The notes beneath the pieces are model-generated. The model made no database searches, was not told the DNA's origin, and saw only the letters and a list, made by a program, of their open reading frames with translations. From assembly GCF_023065955.2 (NCBI RefSeq), contig NW_026622897.1, forward strand, positions 5,771,001 through 5,835,000: a stretch of DNA of 64,000 bases. Direction: 5' to 3'. This document shows, one piece after another, positions 48,601 through 60,957 of the stretch (within the stretch, counting starts at the first letter, position 1; each line of letters starts with the position of its first letter). This stretch comes from Ursus arctos (lineage: Eukaryota > Chordata > Mammalia > Carnivora > Ursidae). The translations under genes were made by a program, and so were the position numbers.

Positions 48601-48714
48601 CCGTGAACTATATGTGTAAGTTGTGTAGATTTGAGCCAGCTCCTGAAATCCAAGCTAATTTTCTTTTATGCTTAGTTATTTTATTCTTTATGTGTAATAC
48701 GGGCTGATAAGGGA

Positions 48715-48850
48715 TTTATTGATCAATTTCGAGCATTTGATATGTGCCAGATATGGTGCAGGGCTCTGAGAATACATGAACAAGATAGATAACTGCCCTC
48801 AAGGAGATTAGATTAATTCCAATTGGAAAAACAGGAAAGTAAAACAACAG
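48715..48850 (-). mobile_element. L2 3' end, antisense
   Basis: 'gagcatttgatatgtgccag', 'tggtgcagggctctgag' and 'actgccctcaaggagattag' are antisense L2. Confidence 0.75.
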
Positions 48851-49223
48851 TATGGTGAGAGAAGGGTCGGAGGTGCCTGCTTGGGTCCACCTGGCTACTG
48901 CTCTGCACATGTTTGGAACGGAGCCGGTGGAGCATAGCCCATTAAGAACACTGATATGATGTTGAAGCAGCTAGCTTGTTCTCCAAAGTATTGCATGACA
49001 TTTTCCTTTAATCCTGCTGTCACTGGATTGTGGCAGCATTACTTTATCCTGACTGGGACAGTCTTTTCAGGGGTTTGCTCACTTTAATTATAAAGGTTGT
49101 TCGAAAACTTAAGAAATATAAGTTGTAAGGCAGAAAGTGGGGAGAATGCGCCATTTCAAAATCATTATACAAAGGGAAATGGTTTTCTGTTGATGTCCTT
49201 TTCTGCTGTTTTCCCATCTGCAG

Positions 49224-49385
49224 TTAGTTCAGCAGTGGCCGCAGATGCAGAAGTCTGTCTCAAAGGATGCCGAGGAAGAGGACAGTGCTGGTGGCATCAA
49301 CTTAGATAAAGCCAAGGAAAGGCTTCAAGAAGAGGACAAATTTGACAAAGAAGAATATAGGAAGAAGATCAAGGCAAAGCATCGG
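49224..49385 (+). CDS. DDX10: DDX10 internal coding exon (second of three)
   Basis: The exon is 162 bp, 54 codons, phase 0 at both ends. The acceptor is a pyrimidine-rich tract ending 'ccatctgcag' and the donor is 'gtgagc'. It reads LVQQWPQMQK, an acidic patch DAEEEDSAGG, then a charged helical segment with INLDKAKERLQEEDKFDKEE and ending KKIKAKHR. Alternating K/E residues without helix breakers suggest a long helix or coiled coil. It continues the frame from the upstream exon (DEGE to LVQQ) and passes it to the next (KAKHR to EKRL). This is the conserved tail of DDX10 downstream of its DEAD-box core. No frameshift or stop is seen. The upstream intron is 2703 bp and the downstream intron 11210 bp. 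Confidence 0.97.
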
Positions 49386-51256
49386 GTGAGCTTTCCGTCT
49401 TGAGTTAATACTGAATGGCATTTAATATATCCCTAAAGATTCATTAGATGATCATCAATAACCGCATTACTTTATTCATTGATTTCTTGAACACTTCTTT
49501 CTCTGTGCGTATTTTGTCATTTTATCTAGTCTCTTTTTCTTGCTTATGCTGGTGGCGTCTTGTATACTGACTGGTTTCTGAGAGCGTTGCCCAAATCTGC
49601 TTTTGGTTGAGGTAACCCAAATAATATTAGTGATTTCCTTTTAAAGTTTTGATTTTGAGATTAATATAGTTTTATATATAGTTGTAAGAAGTAACATACT
49701 CTCTGTATTAGTCTCTCATCCTGTGTGCTCCATTTCTGTAATTTTTGTCATGTCAGGAGTGTTAGGTAAATGAAGCCGTGCAATATGTTTGCAGCCTTTC
49801 GGGATTTGCTTTTTATACTCTGTCATTCTGTGTAGATTCACCCAGGTTGGGTGTCTGAGTGCTTGGTACAGATGTACCCAGGTTCTTTGCCATTTACCTG
49901 TTGTTTCCAGCTTAATAGTTGAATTTCTTTCTATAGCAATTAGTTGATAATGCATGGAAGATTTACTTAGTGTATTTAAAAAAAAATAGAAAGAAAAGAG
50001 GAAACCTTGTAAGAGGGAGTGCTTCTGTATAAACACGCACACTGTTATTAGCCTTACACTTGGCAGTTTTCTGTTATCCTTGAACAGGGCTGCTCCATTC
50101 CGGTCACTCCTGGTCTTACTGTCTTTTCACACTACTTAATTCCCATAAAAGTGGACATTTCACTAGATAAATGACTCGATTAATGAAATAAGACAGATTT
50201 ACATTTTTAAGGACATTTCTATAGCATGCCCTTGAGACAGTGAATGATTTCAGGGGAACATAGTATCATGCCCAAGAGTCACTGTTGTAATATGAGGCTC
50301 TGGGTTAAGAAACCTGTAAGCCTTTGGATGTGGACATTATTAACTATATCCTGAGAAGGATTCTTGTGGTTTCGACTCCTCTTTGACCTTGTAATGATTC
50401 AGTGGCTCAGTCAACTTTGATAGAGCAGCAGTTCTCATTTCTTCAAGGTTCGATCTGCGGCTTCGCATGTAGCATTTGATGAATAAGAAAACGTAGACAT
50501 TGAAGATAGCTGTGGGGTGGAAATGAATGGTGAGAAAATCCTTTTAGAAATGTGGGAAACAAATGAACCTCTAACACACTGTTTGCAGTTCAGAATGTTA
50601 CTTCGAAAACTAAACATTTCATGCGTTGCTGTTTATTACAGTACTTTAAAATTTGGTACTAATTATTTGTTACTAAAATTTTTAATAATATTAAAATGTC
50701 AGCAGTGTGTCACATTTCAGCTTACCGTCTACTTAGAGTACTTATCCAGGGGAAGATTGAGCATAAGGACATTTTAACCTTTATTTGTAAATTGTAGCCA
50801 GCAGTAAAAGCAACAGGCACTTATATGAAGTAAAGGCGTTTCCCACTGCTGCCCTTTTTGTCTCTCCTCCCCTGCCTCCCCCATGTGTGGAAGTTATTGT
50901 AGCCAGGCTGTGGAATATTGTTTTGGAAAGCTTTAGAGACAATTTCAAATTGACCAAGAGTACATTGATTACACACTGTGAGGGTAGAATACTTAAAAAT
51001 ACGTGGGTTCTCCTGTCCTTGGGAAGATTATACTTAAACTATAGTTAACTGTGGATATTCTGTCACTGCACAAAAGCTTTTTATGCCTCTATTTTTTTTT
51101 CTACGTTAACATTTTTGAAATGAATAATATATTCATGTTCTAAAATCAAGATCATAAAAAAGCTAGTTGAGACATCTTGCTTCTGCCCATACCTGTCATT
51201 CTTCCTCATACCTACCCCCATAGGTAACTATTTTTATTAATAATTAATATATCCTA

Positions 51257-51380
51257 GGGGCACCTGGGTGGCTCAGTTGGTTAAGCTCCAACTCTTGATC
51301 TTAGCTCAGGTCTTGATCTCAGGTTGGTGAGTTCAAGCCCTGCATGCGCCACACTGGGCGTGGAGCCTACTTAAAAAAAT
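51257..51380 (+). mobile_element. CAN-SINE, older short body
   Basis: Head 'ggggcacctgggtggctcag', 'gagttcaagccctgcatgcg' and 'gtggagcctacttaaaaaaa'. Forms a tight inverted pair with 51404-51599. Confidence 0.92.
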
Positions 51381-51403
51381 TACTGATATATCCTGGCATT
51401 TCT

Positions 51404-51599
51404 TTTTTTTTTTTTAAAGATTTTATTTATTTATGTGACAGAGAGACGGCCAGTGAGAGAGGGAACACAGCAGGGGAGAGGGAGAGGAAGAAGCAGGCTC
51501 CCAGCCGAGGAGCCCGATGTGGGACTCGATCCCGAAAACGCCAGGATCATGCCCTGAGCCGAAGGCAGACGCTTAATGACTGCGCTACCCAGGCGCCCC
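51404..51599 (-). mobile_element. CAN-SINE, antisense, with 15-bp duplication
   Basis: T run, 'aaagattttatttatttatg', GA-rich body and 'ctacccaggcgcccc'. Flanks 'tatcctggcatttct' (51389-51403) and 'tatcctggcgtttct' (51600-51614) differ at one base. Confidence 0.96.
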
Positions 51600-54384
51600 T
51601 ATCCTGGCGTTTCTTTATGCAAATGTGCGTAAATAGAGATACAGATCCTTGTTTTCTCCCTTTGTTACAGGAAAGGTAAATATACTATATGTAGATTGTT
51701 CCGCACATTTCAATTTTCACTTATTTTTATGCTTTTAAATAATTCATTTTCTTTATACCATTGTTACAAGTAGTGTATGATTTTTAAACTATCATGGTGA
51801 CTATCTTACAGCGAGGTTGAACAGAGCACTTTGAGCTGACATAATTGTGAGAGAAATCACAAGAACTTCACATACATTTTGATGTTTGTACCTCTGTAAC
51901 CAAAATAGACAGAAGGTCTTTTTAACAAGTCAAAGCTTGTTGTATAAAGTAGGTATATTCTGCACAAGGTAACCTATGGCATACTTTCCATATTGGACAC
52001 TGAAAATATTAGCCTGAAAAAAGCATAAGGAAATAACTAAAATAGTCTTCTCTCTGTTCAACTTTTAATGTAAATGCTACCTGAGTCATATGTGATTAGT
52101 TTCTTGGTGTTTTCATCAGTAAAAATTATTACTTATGCATGTATAAGTATTTGTGTATTAAACAAGAGAAAATGTCACATTTGAGCACTTTGGAATTAGC
52201 AAGTTTATGAGAGTAGCATACATAAGACACAGTACAGGTGCTCCCATCCATCATGCACCAAGAGCCATGGACTAGATTTCTGCCTCAAAGACATGCAGTA
52301 TTTTTTAAGTGTCAAGTTTGAACATTTGGCTTGTTTGGTGGAAGGAGTGTTACACTGTAAGGAGTACTTGCATTTGAATCCTGAGCTCGGCATCACCTAG
52401 TCCAATGGGATTACCAGTGTGGACTGCAGTGTCTTGTTATGAAAATGAGGAAGTGGGAGTGGGAGTTCATACCCGACGATCGGAGGGATCCTCTGGCTCT
52501 GCGTGTATAGGGAGGACATGGGAATAAAATAACCCCTTGTTGTTTGGAAAATAGAATTTTAATTGGTCGGTCATCTTTCCCTGCCGACAAAATGGGTTCC
52601 TTGGTTGATGATAAGGCCTCCTTCTTGTTCACTTATTTTCCAGTGGTTACTAAAATTTAACCTAGAAGCAAAATATATTATTAATCCTGAACAGATTATT
52701 TTATCTTAATTGCTTTATCTGAACACATTATTGGCTTTGAAATCATATCTTTTTCCTAATTGAGTATATTACTTATTCTAATGACAATTCTTAGTTCTTC
52801 TAGCATAAGGTTTTACCTTGGGCAAATGTAATTATGTTTCCCTTAAAATTGTCACTCATAATTTTGTTATTTCTATGAAAGAATACTGAGAAGAATTATA
52901 TGTCCCTAAAGAACACTTGAAATACTAACTTAGGATCTAGGAATAAGCTTTACTTCATGAAGATAGAAAAAGATGAAGAAACTTTAATAAAAAATTATGA
53001 GTGAGGGATGTGCCTGAAAAAATTGTAAGTATACAGAGAAAACTCTGTAAAATCTATATTTTTAAAAATGTGTGTCAATTTTAGAGGTTTTCCTAAGCTT
53101 AGGAATGTTCTTTTAGCATGTTTAGAGTATTTCATAATTATTTTTTTGGTTTCATAGGATAACCTATTTAATATATATGTGAATTTTGTCAAAATGAATC
53201 TGTTTGAAAGGAGTTGTTTGCTCCCACTGTTTAAACTTACCAGCTTTGCACCATGGTTTCAAGCACGCACTCCTTCTCCGTGGTGTAAGACTCAGCTGTT
53301 CATTTTTGTCCTCCATGCTGATACACCTATTCTTTACTCATATTTTCATCTAGCAGATTCTGAAAGCTGTGTAATTTCTACTGTGACTCAAGTAAATATC
53401 TTTGTTCTAACAATTTAGAAACTGAGCAATAAGAATTTTAACTAGTTTGTAAGAAACACATAAAAGCCGTTACAGCATCACTGGGAGTAGAATTTCGCTG
53501 CCTGCTGCTGGAGCTCAGAGCTCCCCACTCTGTACACTTCAGGCCCTTGTGTACCTGCTGTGGGTCACTGAGTTAGTAGTGTTATTTATCTTTGTTGAGT
53601 CTTCTTGGCAGCCGTTTAGCATTGCTTTTTTTTTTTTTTTTCCTCCTGAGACCATTCCAGCCTTCAGCTTTCCCTGGCAACTTACAGGTGGCTGTACTTA
53701 ACTAGGCCTGTTACTGTTTAATATGCTGAACCTCTTGAAACCACTCATCAGAAGTAAGATTATAGTAGAAGCTGTAATCTTTGCATATGAGACCATCAGT
53801 AAGTTAGTCTATTATAAAGGCAAAACCACTACTTTTGCATGGAAACAATGTGTTTTCCTGTAATTCAGTCAAAACTCTGAAAGGTGGGCTGTGGATCACA
53901 TCAGTGAAAGGTGTCTTTAATGGAGTGAAAATCTGCTTTATGGTGTATGTCATCATTCTTAGCTCTGAAAGATTACTGTATTTAAGGTGATAATATCTGC
54001 TAGAACAGCTGTGAGTGGAGAGAAGCAATATATCATGAAGTTCTCTTTCATTCTCTTGAAATTTGCTTTGAGTGCTTTATCCATTTTGGACTGTGTGTTT
54101 AGATAACACAGCCATGTCAAGATGTGGCTCTGGACTGCTTGCCAAGATGGAATAGTACTGCTCTGGGGCCCACTTACTATTCGTGTAAACCGTAGGCAGG
54201 AAAGAATTAAAGGGACTTTTTAGAAAATCTGTTTCATATTTGTTTTTACTGACACAGGATTTAGTTGCCATGGAATCCAGGTATCTTAAACATAAATGTA
54301 TATGATAGTCAAGAGGGAGGGAAGCAGTAATCAAGCGTCTTAGAATAGTAGTAACAAGAACATTGACAATAAGAAGCAGTTAAT

Positions 54385-54580
54385 TGATTGGGCCCTGCAC
54401 TGAGTGCTTTATATGTATTATTGTGTTATGTGCTGACAATCAACTTCTGAAATAAGCGAGCTAGCCTCAAATTACAGATGATAAAACAGACTTAGAAGGA
54501 GCAGGTAGTTTGTTCAAGGCCCCACAAGTCACAAATAGCAGCCCTAAGACTCTTACCCCAAGGTCTTTGTTTTTAACTGT
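54385..54580 (-). mobile_element. MIR relic, antisense
   Basis: 'actgagtgctttatatgtat', 'aaattacagatgataaaac' and 'gttcaaggccccacaagtca' match antisense MIR. Confidence 0.75.
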
Positions 54581-55052
54581 TCAGTCTGTTTATACCTGTC
54601 TTAAACCATCAGGCATTCTCTTGCAGTAGCTAACTCCGAAACAGTGGATGAAAGGGTTGGAACAGGAGTGGAGATTTTGAGGAAGGAATGACAAATATAT
54701 GGAAATTGTTCATATTTCCAGAGCAAGATCATTGGTGTCAAATAAATTAAGGAATAAAAGTAAGTGTTGTCGTTAGTAGCTTAGTTTAGGACCCAATACT
54801 AGTAATGTCTTTGCCTGAGTGTTCATTGAATATCTATATAGTTACTAGTACCAGAGTCCATTTTTAAGTAGCTGTGAGTCTGGGAGTCTAAGGCATTGTC
54901 AGAGATTGGTCTGGCTCAGGTGACCTGAAGAAATTTTACTACTGTCAGAAATGTCATCATGAGGATAAAGGACTAAACATCTGGTGTTTAACTCTTAAAT
55001 GAACTTTATGAATAAAGTTTATTTACAGGAGAGGAAAAGAGATCCTCTTCTT

Positions 55053-55269
55053 TTTCTTTTTTATTATTTTAATGTTTTTTTATTATATTGTGCTAGTCAC
55101 CATACAGTACATCCCTGGTTTCCGATGTAAAGTTCGATGATTCATTAGTTGCGTATAACACCCAGTGCACCATGCAATACGTGCCCTCCTTACTACCCAT
55201 CACCAGTCTATCCCATTCCCCCACCGCCCTCCCCTCTGAGGCCCTCAGTTTGTTTCTCAGAGTCCATAG
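55053..55269 (-). mobile_element. Young carnivore L1 tail, antisense, with 17-bp TSD
   Basis: 'catccctggtttccgatgta', 'cgatgattcattagttgcgt' and 'acacccagtgcaccatgcaa' are the reverse complement of the same L1 3' end as at 28471-28651. Perfect duplication 'aaagagatcctcttctt' at 55036-55052 and 55270-55286. Confidence 0.94.
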
Positions 55270-55739
55270 AAAGAGATCCTCTTCTTGTACATCCCTAACC
55301 CCCTTTCAGTTTCAGTCCTTCCTCCTACCATTACAGCAAGGTGTGCTATAAGAAAGGAGCCAGCCTGTTACTGTGGAACCTTTGTCTGTAATTTGGAGAT
55401 GTCTGCCTGGTAGGTTTCTGTTTTTGTTCCCAAGAGTTTATAGCATATTGTGATATTCAGTTCAGCTTATTGGTACATGGGCCCTCCTTCATATCCAGCA
55501 TCCAAAATAAGACATCTGTTTACTCAAAATTGCATAAATCTTATCAACTGTGTGGCAAGTCTTTGAGCTGTTTATAATCTCTATTTTTTATTGTTAAAAT
55601 GGGATTATGGGATTTTTTTGAAACACTGTATTATGTTTGAGAGGTGGGGTGGTGGTTGTTGGGTTGATGATCAGTAGAGACTGGGATTGAGGAACAGGGG
55701 CAGAGTTCGATGCTAATGTAATGAAGGGGTTTGACAAGG

Positions 55740-55860
55740 TTGGGTCATAGACTACAAAGACTAGAGGGAAGCTAGCCTGTGTTTTGCCAATTCCTAGAGC
55801 CCACCATGGGGCCTGGCACATAGTTGCTCAGCAGATGTTTGAAAGAATTAATTAATAAAT
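55740..55860 (+). mobile_element. L2 3' end
   Basis: 'agcccaccatggggcctggc', 'acatagttgctcagcagatg' and 'tttgaaagaattaattaa' match an L2 tail. Confidence 0.7.
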
Positions 55861-57663
55861 CAGTGTTTCCACATACACTATTTTTCTCCCTGTCTTCATA
55901 TCCTTGTTGGAGTTGTTACAGATTTAGATATTGAAGATCAATTTTTTTATGTCATTCTCATGAAACTGCGGAATGGGGAATAGATCAGAGAACCTTGCTT
56001 TGTTCTGAGTCCCTGGGAAGGATTTAGGTGAACTGGGGTTTTGTTTTTGGAAGGCAGGGGGTGTCTTCAGGGCCAAAAATCCTTGTAATCATTCTTTTAC
56101 TCACTTCTATTGACCCAGTTTTCTTCCCCAAAAAAGAGTTTCCTGTACTACTGAAATAAGGTTAGATATCTCCTCCTGCTCTCTGTGACAGCTGGGAAAT
56201 CAGTTCCTTACCAAAGTGATGCAGTTGCCTGAGAGTGGTTCAACCAGCTCATGTTTCCACCACTTCCTGAGTTGTGTTTCCAAATTTACAGATTTCCAAG
56301 ATTGCCATAGAATGAAAATGATTTAAATACATAGTCACTGCTGATAAATTTCATACTTCATGGCATTTTCTTTTCTCGAAGCCAAGGACCTGTAGTTTGT
56401 GAGAAGGCAAAGAAGTATAATGACATCTATAAAAGGGGTATTTTGTACCTTGAAATGTGATTTTTCTGTTTTCCTATCTCTTGTGAATTTGGTTTCTGTT
56501 ATCGAATTTCATGCTCTTCTTACATTTAATCATTCGTAGCATGGTAGGACTAAAGATAAAATTTTGCCTTCTTTTTGTGTCGCATAAAATAGCTTTAGGT
56601 ACCACTCTGTCCTCAAAAATGAAATAGGAAAATGAAGGATTTAAAGCATTTGAACTGCATAAAATTAAGGGGGGAAGAAGAATCTCAATTACTGAATCTA
56701 ATATATTAGATATACTGAATCAATTATATTTGCCCTCTCAAGTCCTTTGTCTTCATGTCTTGTCATTTATAGCATCTACAGTTTATAAATATATAAAGTT
56801 AGTTTTTCCTGCCTTAGCAAAGGAAAAAAATGTACTTTCTTCGTATATCCATTACCCAAATTTTGGATTACCACAAATTCTACTTCCTGTTTTTCTCCTC
56901 TATTTGAAGACTTATGTTTACTCCTTCCTCTTCTCAGATGGGGTGCTAACATAGCTTTTTAAAATAGGAAAGAAAAGTTGTCTCCTTTTCCTTGTGTTTC
57001 ACTCAGTATTGAAAGTTCTGTTTACTTGCGTTGAAGCTCTGTGTCGTGTTCACTTCCTATTTTCAAGGTTTTAGATAGCCTTCATCCATCTGGGACTTGT
57101 AGTAGAAATCTTATGAGGAAAACTTAGCCCATTTGCATGCATATGTGAATTCTGATAGCCAGTTAAAATTTGAAATTTGTAATGTCCCTCATTGTCTTAA
57201 TAAACTAACACTAGAATTCTGAAGCAGTGGAAAATTGTCAATATATTTTTTCTGCTAGGATTAAAACGGCTAGATGAAAAGGCCCAGAGTAGAGATTATG
57301 TTTACTTGTATAGACAGGGTTTTTCTGATTTGAACATATTGAGGTTATTCTTTGGAACTTTGAAGTGCCATTTTCAGATCATCTAATGTGTTGGGAGAAG
57401 GTCAGTTACTGAATAATTACAACAAAAATTTCGTGACTGTTAAATGTGGTTAATTATCTTTTTTTCCCTCTTCACAGAAGACTGGCAAAAACTAATTAGA
57501 TAATGTCCCCAAAATGCTATCAGGAAAAAAAAATATGCTATCAGGATGAAAAGACCCATACGATAGCAGACCATTATTAATAATAAAAGGAAATGGAACA
57601 TTTGTCTTAAACATATTGATAAGATAAAAACACTACGCATCCACAAAATAAGTATACTTTCTA

Positions 57664-57830
57664 ATGGACTGGAGAGTGGGGAAGAGGTGTGCTAGAGTTG
57701 AGGGAGGGGAGAGGTGGTGGGGGGGTATGTTGCACTTGAGGGAGGAGAGAGATGTGCTGGAGTTGAGGGAGGAGAGTGGGGAGAGGTGGGTGGGAGGTGT
57801 ACTGGAGTTGAGGGGGAGGACGCTGGCTCT
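57664..57830. repeat. Degenerate purine-rich tandem repeat
   Basis: Four loosely spaced copies of a 'gtgctggagttgagggagg' motif (near 57688, 57729, 57755 and 57799), separated by G/A-rich spacers. Unit length varies from about 26 to 45 bp. Strongly G-rich on the + strand. Confidence 0.8.
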
Positions 57831-58040
57831 GAGACTCGTTTTAGTCTCAGGTTCATCACTGAGTGGCTGTGTGATTTCAGACCAGTTACTTAATCCCTTT
57901 GGTTCAGGGTTTTTTGTTTTTTTTTTTGTTTGTTTGTTTTTCTTTCAATCTATAAAATGGGAAAAATAATACTTCTAAAGTTTTGTTAAATGGTTTTAAG
58001 AATATATGTAAAATGTCTAGCATACTGCTATTTCATTGAG
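57830..58040 (+). mobile_element. MIR relic with an inserted T-rich run
   Basis: 'ctggctctgagactcg', 'gagtggctgtgtgatttcag', 'ccagttacttaatccctttg' and 'atctataaaatgggaaaaat' match sense MIR. A TTTG/T run (57908-57950) interrupts it. Confidence 0.78.
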
Positions 58041-58094
58041 AAATATTAGTAGGGAAATAAAAATCACAATAATGTGTTAATGGACACAAAGGTG

Positions 58095-58131
58095 TTTTTT
58101 TTTTTTTTTTTTTTTTTTTTTACGTAAGTTC
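58095..58131. repeat. 37-nt uninterrupted T run
   Basis: Pure T on the + strand, not attached to any recognised SINE or L1. It may be the antisense poly(A) tail of an unrecognised retrocopy or a simple expansion. Confidence 0.9.
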
Positions 58132-59703
58132 AGTTTCATTACTGCCTAGTCGTTTGGTGTTTTATACAGCTGTATCTCATGTAGATGTAGTTTTAAAATT
58201 ACTTTAAGCAGCTCGATGCTTGAAAGTCACTGCGACCTTTTAGAATAACAGAAAATACTACTCTGCTTAATTTTACCTTCCAAAACATAAAAACTTCCTT
58301 TTGTAGAAAATAGAACTAAAGTGTATGTGTAAGAGAGTGGAGAGATTACAAATATTACAAATACAGATATGTAATATTGTATTACAAATATGTGCACCCA
58401 CAAACTAAAGCCAGCTCTCAAACTGAGAGTGACTGTGATCAGTTGTTAATTCTTTTCTTTAATATTATTTGGCTGCTTCTATCTATTCTGTAGTCTGCTA
58501 ATGCTCATAGAAAATCAGTAAATGATGGCAACTTTTATGAAAAATTTGGATGCAAATGTTAAGAAACTGCCATCCATGAACTCTTTTTCCTCCCTGAGGA
58601 AGCGTTGAGAGTATTTTATTTTCGTGGCAGAAGAGCTCTCACAAGCCTATCGGAGAACCGGTTTGGGGATGGCATGTAATAGCAACTGTGTTAATTGGCT
58701 GCTTGTTAAAATAATACCAGGTATTATTTTCTTCTGTTATCAAAGTGTCGTCTGTTAAAGTCTCCAAACCCTGACATTTTCATTTTTATTAGGTTGTATT
58801 GGAACAAAGCACTAGACTCTTCATGGGAAGACCCAGGTTAGAGAACAGTTCTGACATCTGGTCAGCTTTTCACAAAGAGCAGGTCACATTGAGAGTTCTT
58901 GTTTAGCCTTCCTTTTCCTCTGACCTTGGTCCTGGGACTTCCAATCTTTAGAATGTTCCTCTGTATGATTGCAAATTGTTTAAGTTTTACCTGCCCTTTT
59001 AATTTTATGTTTTATTTGGAAGTCAAAGGAATACCCATTTTCTCCGAAACTGGGTTAGAGAAAGAATAATAACAGAAAGGAATAATTTAACATTATGCAT
59101 TATTTAGGGGTGTGACACATTCATAGTTGCTATGTGAATGTGAATTTTTGTTAGTTTCCCTTAGAATTTAGCTTTCCTACTGTGCAATCCCAAGCTCTAG
59201 AAACTGAATCTATAAGTTCTGTGGACCCCCCCATCTCTTTGCACTAATTATTATTTAATCCCTTTTGAGACTTTCAGCATTTATGTTCGCAGTTTGTCCT
59301 AAAGGAGTCTATAAACCTAGATGAGGTGGATGGTAGCAGTTGGCCGTGTTTCTCAATGCTGGGAGCGGCAGAGCAGCCTCAGGTCTGCAGAGGACGCGTT
59401 AGACTTGGCATTTGAATCTGGAGAACGTCATGTACACGTACAACGTCATGGTGATGGGAGAGTGCCCGGGTTAGAAAACGTGTTAATTCTCATATTAATA
59501 AATGTTGTAATAGTGAGTCATGGTCATAAAAGGAAATTACTTGTTATTTACTCAACTTTTTACATTGACCTAGCAGTTCATTAAAATTTTTTATAAATAT
59601 AAATTGTTGACTGTGAACTTTGGATCAAGTCTAGCCTATTTATTATTTCAACGCTTTGTTTTTGAAGAGAAAAAGAGGTTTTTTTATTTCAAACAAAATT
59701 TTT

Positions 59704-59905
59704 GGGGAGCACCTGGGTGGCTCAGTCGGTGAAGCGTCTGCCTTCAGCTTAGGTCATGATCTTGGGGTCCTGGGATCGAGCTCCGCGTCTGGCTCACTGT
59801 TCAGCAGGGAGTCTGCTTCTCCCTCTCTCTGCCCCTCCCTTCCACTTGTGTGCACACTCTCTCTCTCTTTCTCTCTCTCAACTAAATAAATCTTAAAAAA
59901 AAAAT
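59704..59905 (+). mobile_element. CAN-SINE
   Basis: Head 'gagcacctgggtggctcagt', 'gggatcgagctccgcgtctg', CT-rich body, 'caactaaataaatct' and an A tail. It lies about 690 bp upstream of the third DDX10 exon, in sense orientation. Confidence 0.95.
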
Positions 59906-60199
59906 TCTTTTCAACTTTAGCTGGGTTATTTTGTTTTGAATTTTAATATTGTACACACTAATTTTTTTCTTATTTTAAAAATGTTCGTGTTGCATTTTCT
60001 GCCTATTTTATGATCATTGGAAAACTAATAGGGCAATTATAAAACAATGTAATAAAATAACATGTTTTGTAAGAATGATCTTCCATTGTTTTTTGTTTCA
60101 GAAAATGTTGCTCCTTTTCTAAGAACAGATTTAATATCCTTTATAAATTTTCCTTTTAGAGAAAAAGGGATATAGTCACTAATGCATTTTTCCGTATTT

Positions 60200-60430
60200 A
60201 TTCTAATAGCTGACATTGATTATGTACTAGTCACGTGTCAGACATTGTACCAAGCACTTATGCATAGTATTTTATATAATTCTTATACCAAGTTTATGAA
60301 CTGCGTGTTCCTGTTATCTTCATGTTTCATTGACAAAATGATTTAGAAAATATAAATAAGTTGCCCCAAATTGCACAGCTATTAAGTGGTAGAACTGTGA
60401 TCTGATTCCACATCCGTTTGACACATACTT
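60200..60430 (-). mobile_element. MIR relic, antisense
   Basis: 'ctagtcacgtgtcagacatt', 'caaattgcacagctattaag' and 'tggtagaactgtgatctgat' match antisense MIR. Ends about 170 bp before a DDX10 exon. Confidence 0.78.
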
Positions 60431-60595
60431 AACGATTACTTATGCCGAGCTCACTGTGGGCACTCAGAAAATATTTATTGAAAAATGAATGTCAGGTGTC
60501 AGTTGTCTTTAAAAAAAAATGTCAAGAATGTGTAGTCTGATTTACACGTAATAAACAGAAGTTTATATGCTGCTAATTTCTCCCCTTTTTTGTAG

Positions 60596-60652
60596 GAGAA
60601 AAGACTGAAGGAAAGGGAAGCCAGAAGAGAAGCCAGTAAGAAACAAGCAAAG
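60596..60652 (+). CDS. DDX10: DDX10 internal coding exon (third of three, 19 codons)
   Basis: A short 57-bp exon of 19 codons, phase 0 at both ends, with acceptor 'ccccttttttgtag' and donor 'gtaagg'. It encodes EKRLKEREARREASKKQAK, a very basic helix extending the charged segment of the previous exon. In DDX10 the next residues form an acidic (Asp/Glu) stretch and the C-terminus; I do not see those before the window end, so the final coding exon(s) lie beyond 64000. An exon this small would be missed by simple open-frame scans; it is identified by frame continuity with 49224-49385, the splice sites and the protein match. An antisense SINE begins about 305 bp downstream. Confidence 0.95.
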
Positions 60653-60957
60653 GTAAGGGATGATATTTTTTATGAGAAAAATGTTGTTAACATTGAATGG
60701 GATTTAAATACTCTGCTTTTCCAAATGCCTTTTATATTTCCTTATACACCATGATGTTCAAATTGGATATAAGTCCGTGTGTGCCTGTCATTTACTTTCT
60801 CCTACTCATTTCTTTCCTCTGTAATACAGGATGGAAAATACATAAGATAATTTGCTTATTGGCCATTGTCCTACTCCTGCCACCTTTTCCCATTCTGTTT
60901 TGTGCTTATTAAATATGGGAGATGGTTGGCTTTGTGGGCCAAGCTTGACAGGATTTT

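Larger units (their letters stand above)
46521..49223 (+). other. DDX10: DDX10 intron (2703 bp)
   Basis: Bounded by donor 'gtaaga' and acceptor 'ctgcag'. It contains possible MIR debris near 47085-47200, an L2 3' piece at 47250-47465, a MIR-like piece at 48430-48600 and an antisense L2 piece at 48715-48850. The rest is unassigned single-copy-looking DNA. Confidence 0.93.
49386..60595 (+). other. DDX10: DDX10 intron (11210 bp)
   Basis: Bounded by donor 'gtgagc' and acceptor 'ttgtag'. It contains an inverted CAN-SINE pair (51257-51599), MIRs (54385-54580, 57830-58040, 60200-60430), a young antisense L1 tail (55053-55269), an L2 end (55740-55860), a purine-rich degenerate repeat (57664-57830), a 37-nt T run (58095-58131) and a sense CAN-SINE (59704-59905). 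No additional exon was recognised. Confidence 0.93.

Noticed and set aside
49097..49309. 70-codon + frame across the second DDX10 exon
   Set aside because: It is in the wrong frame; the DDX10 frame starts LVQQW at 49224, supported by neighbouring exons and splice sites.
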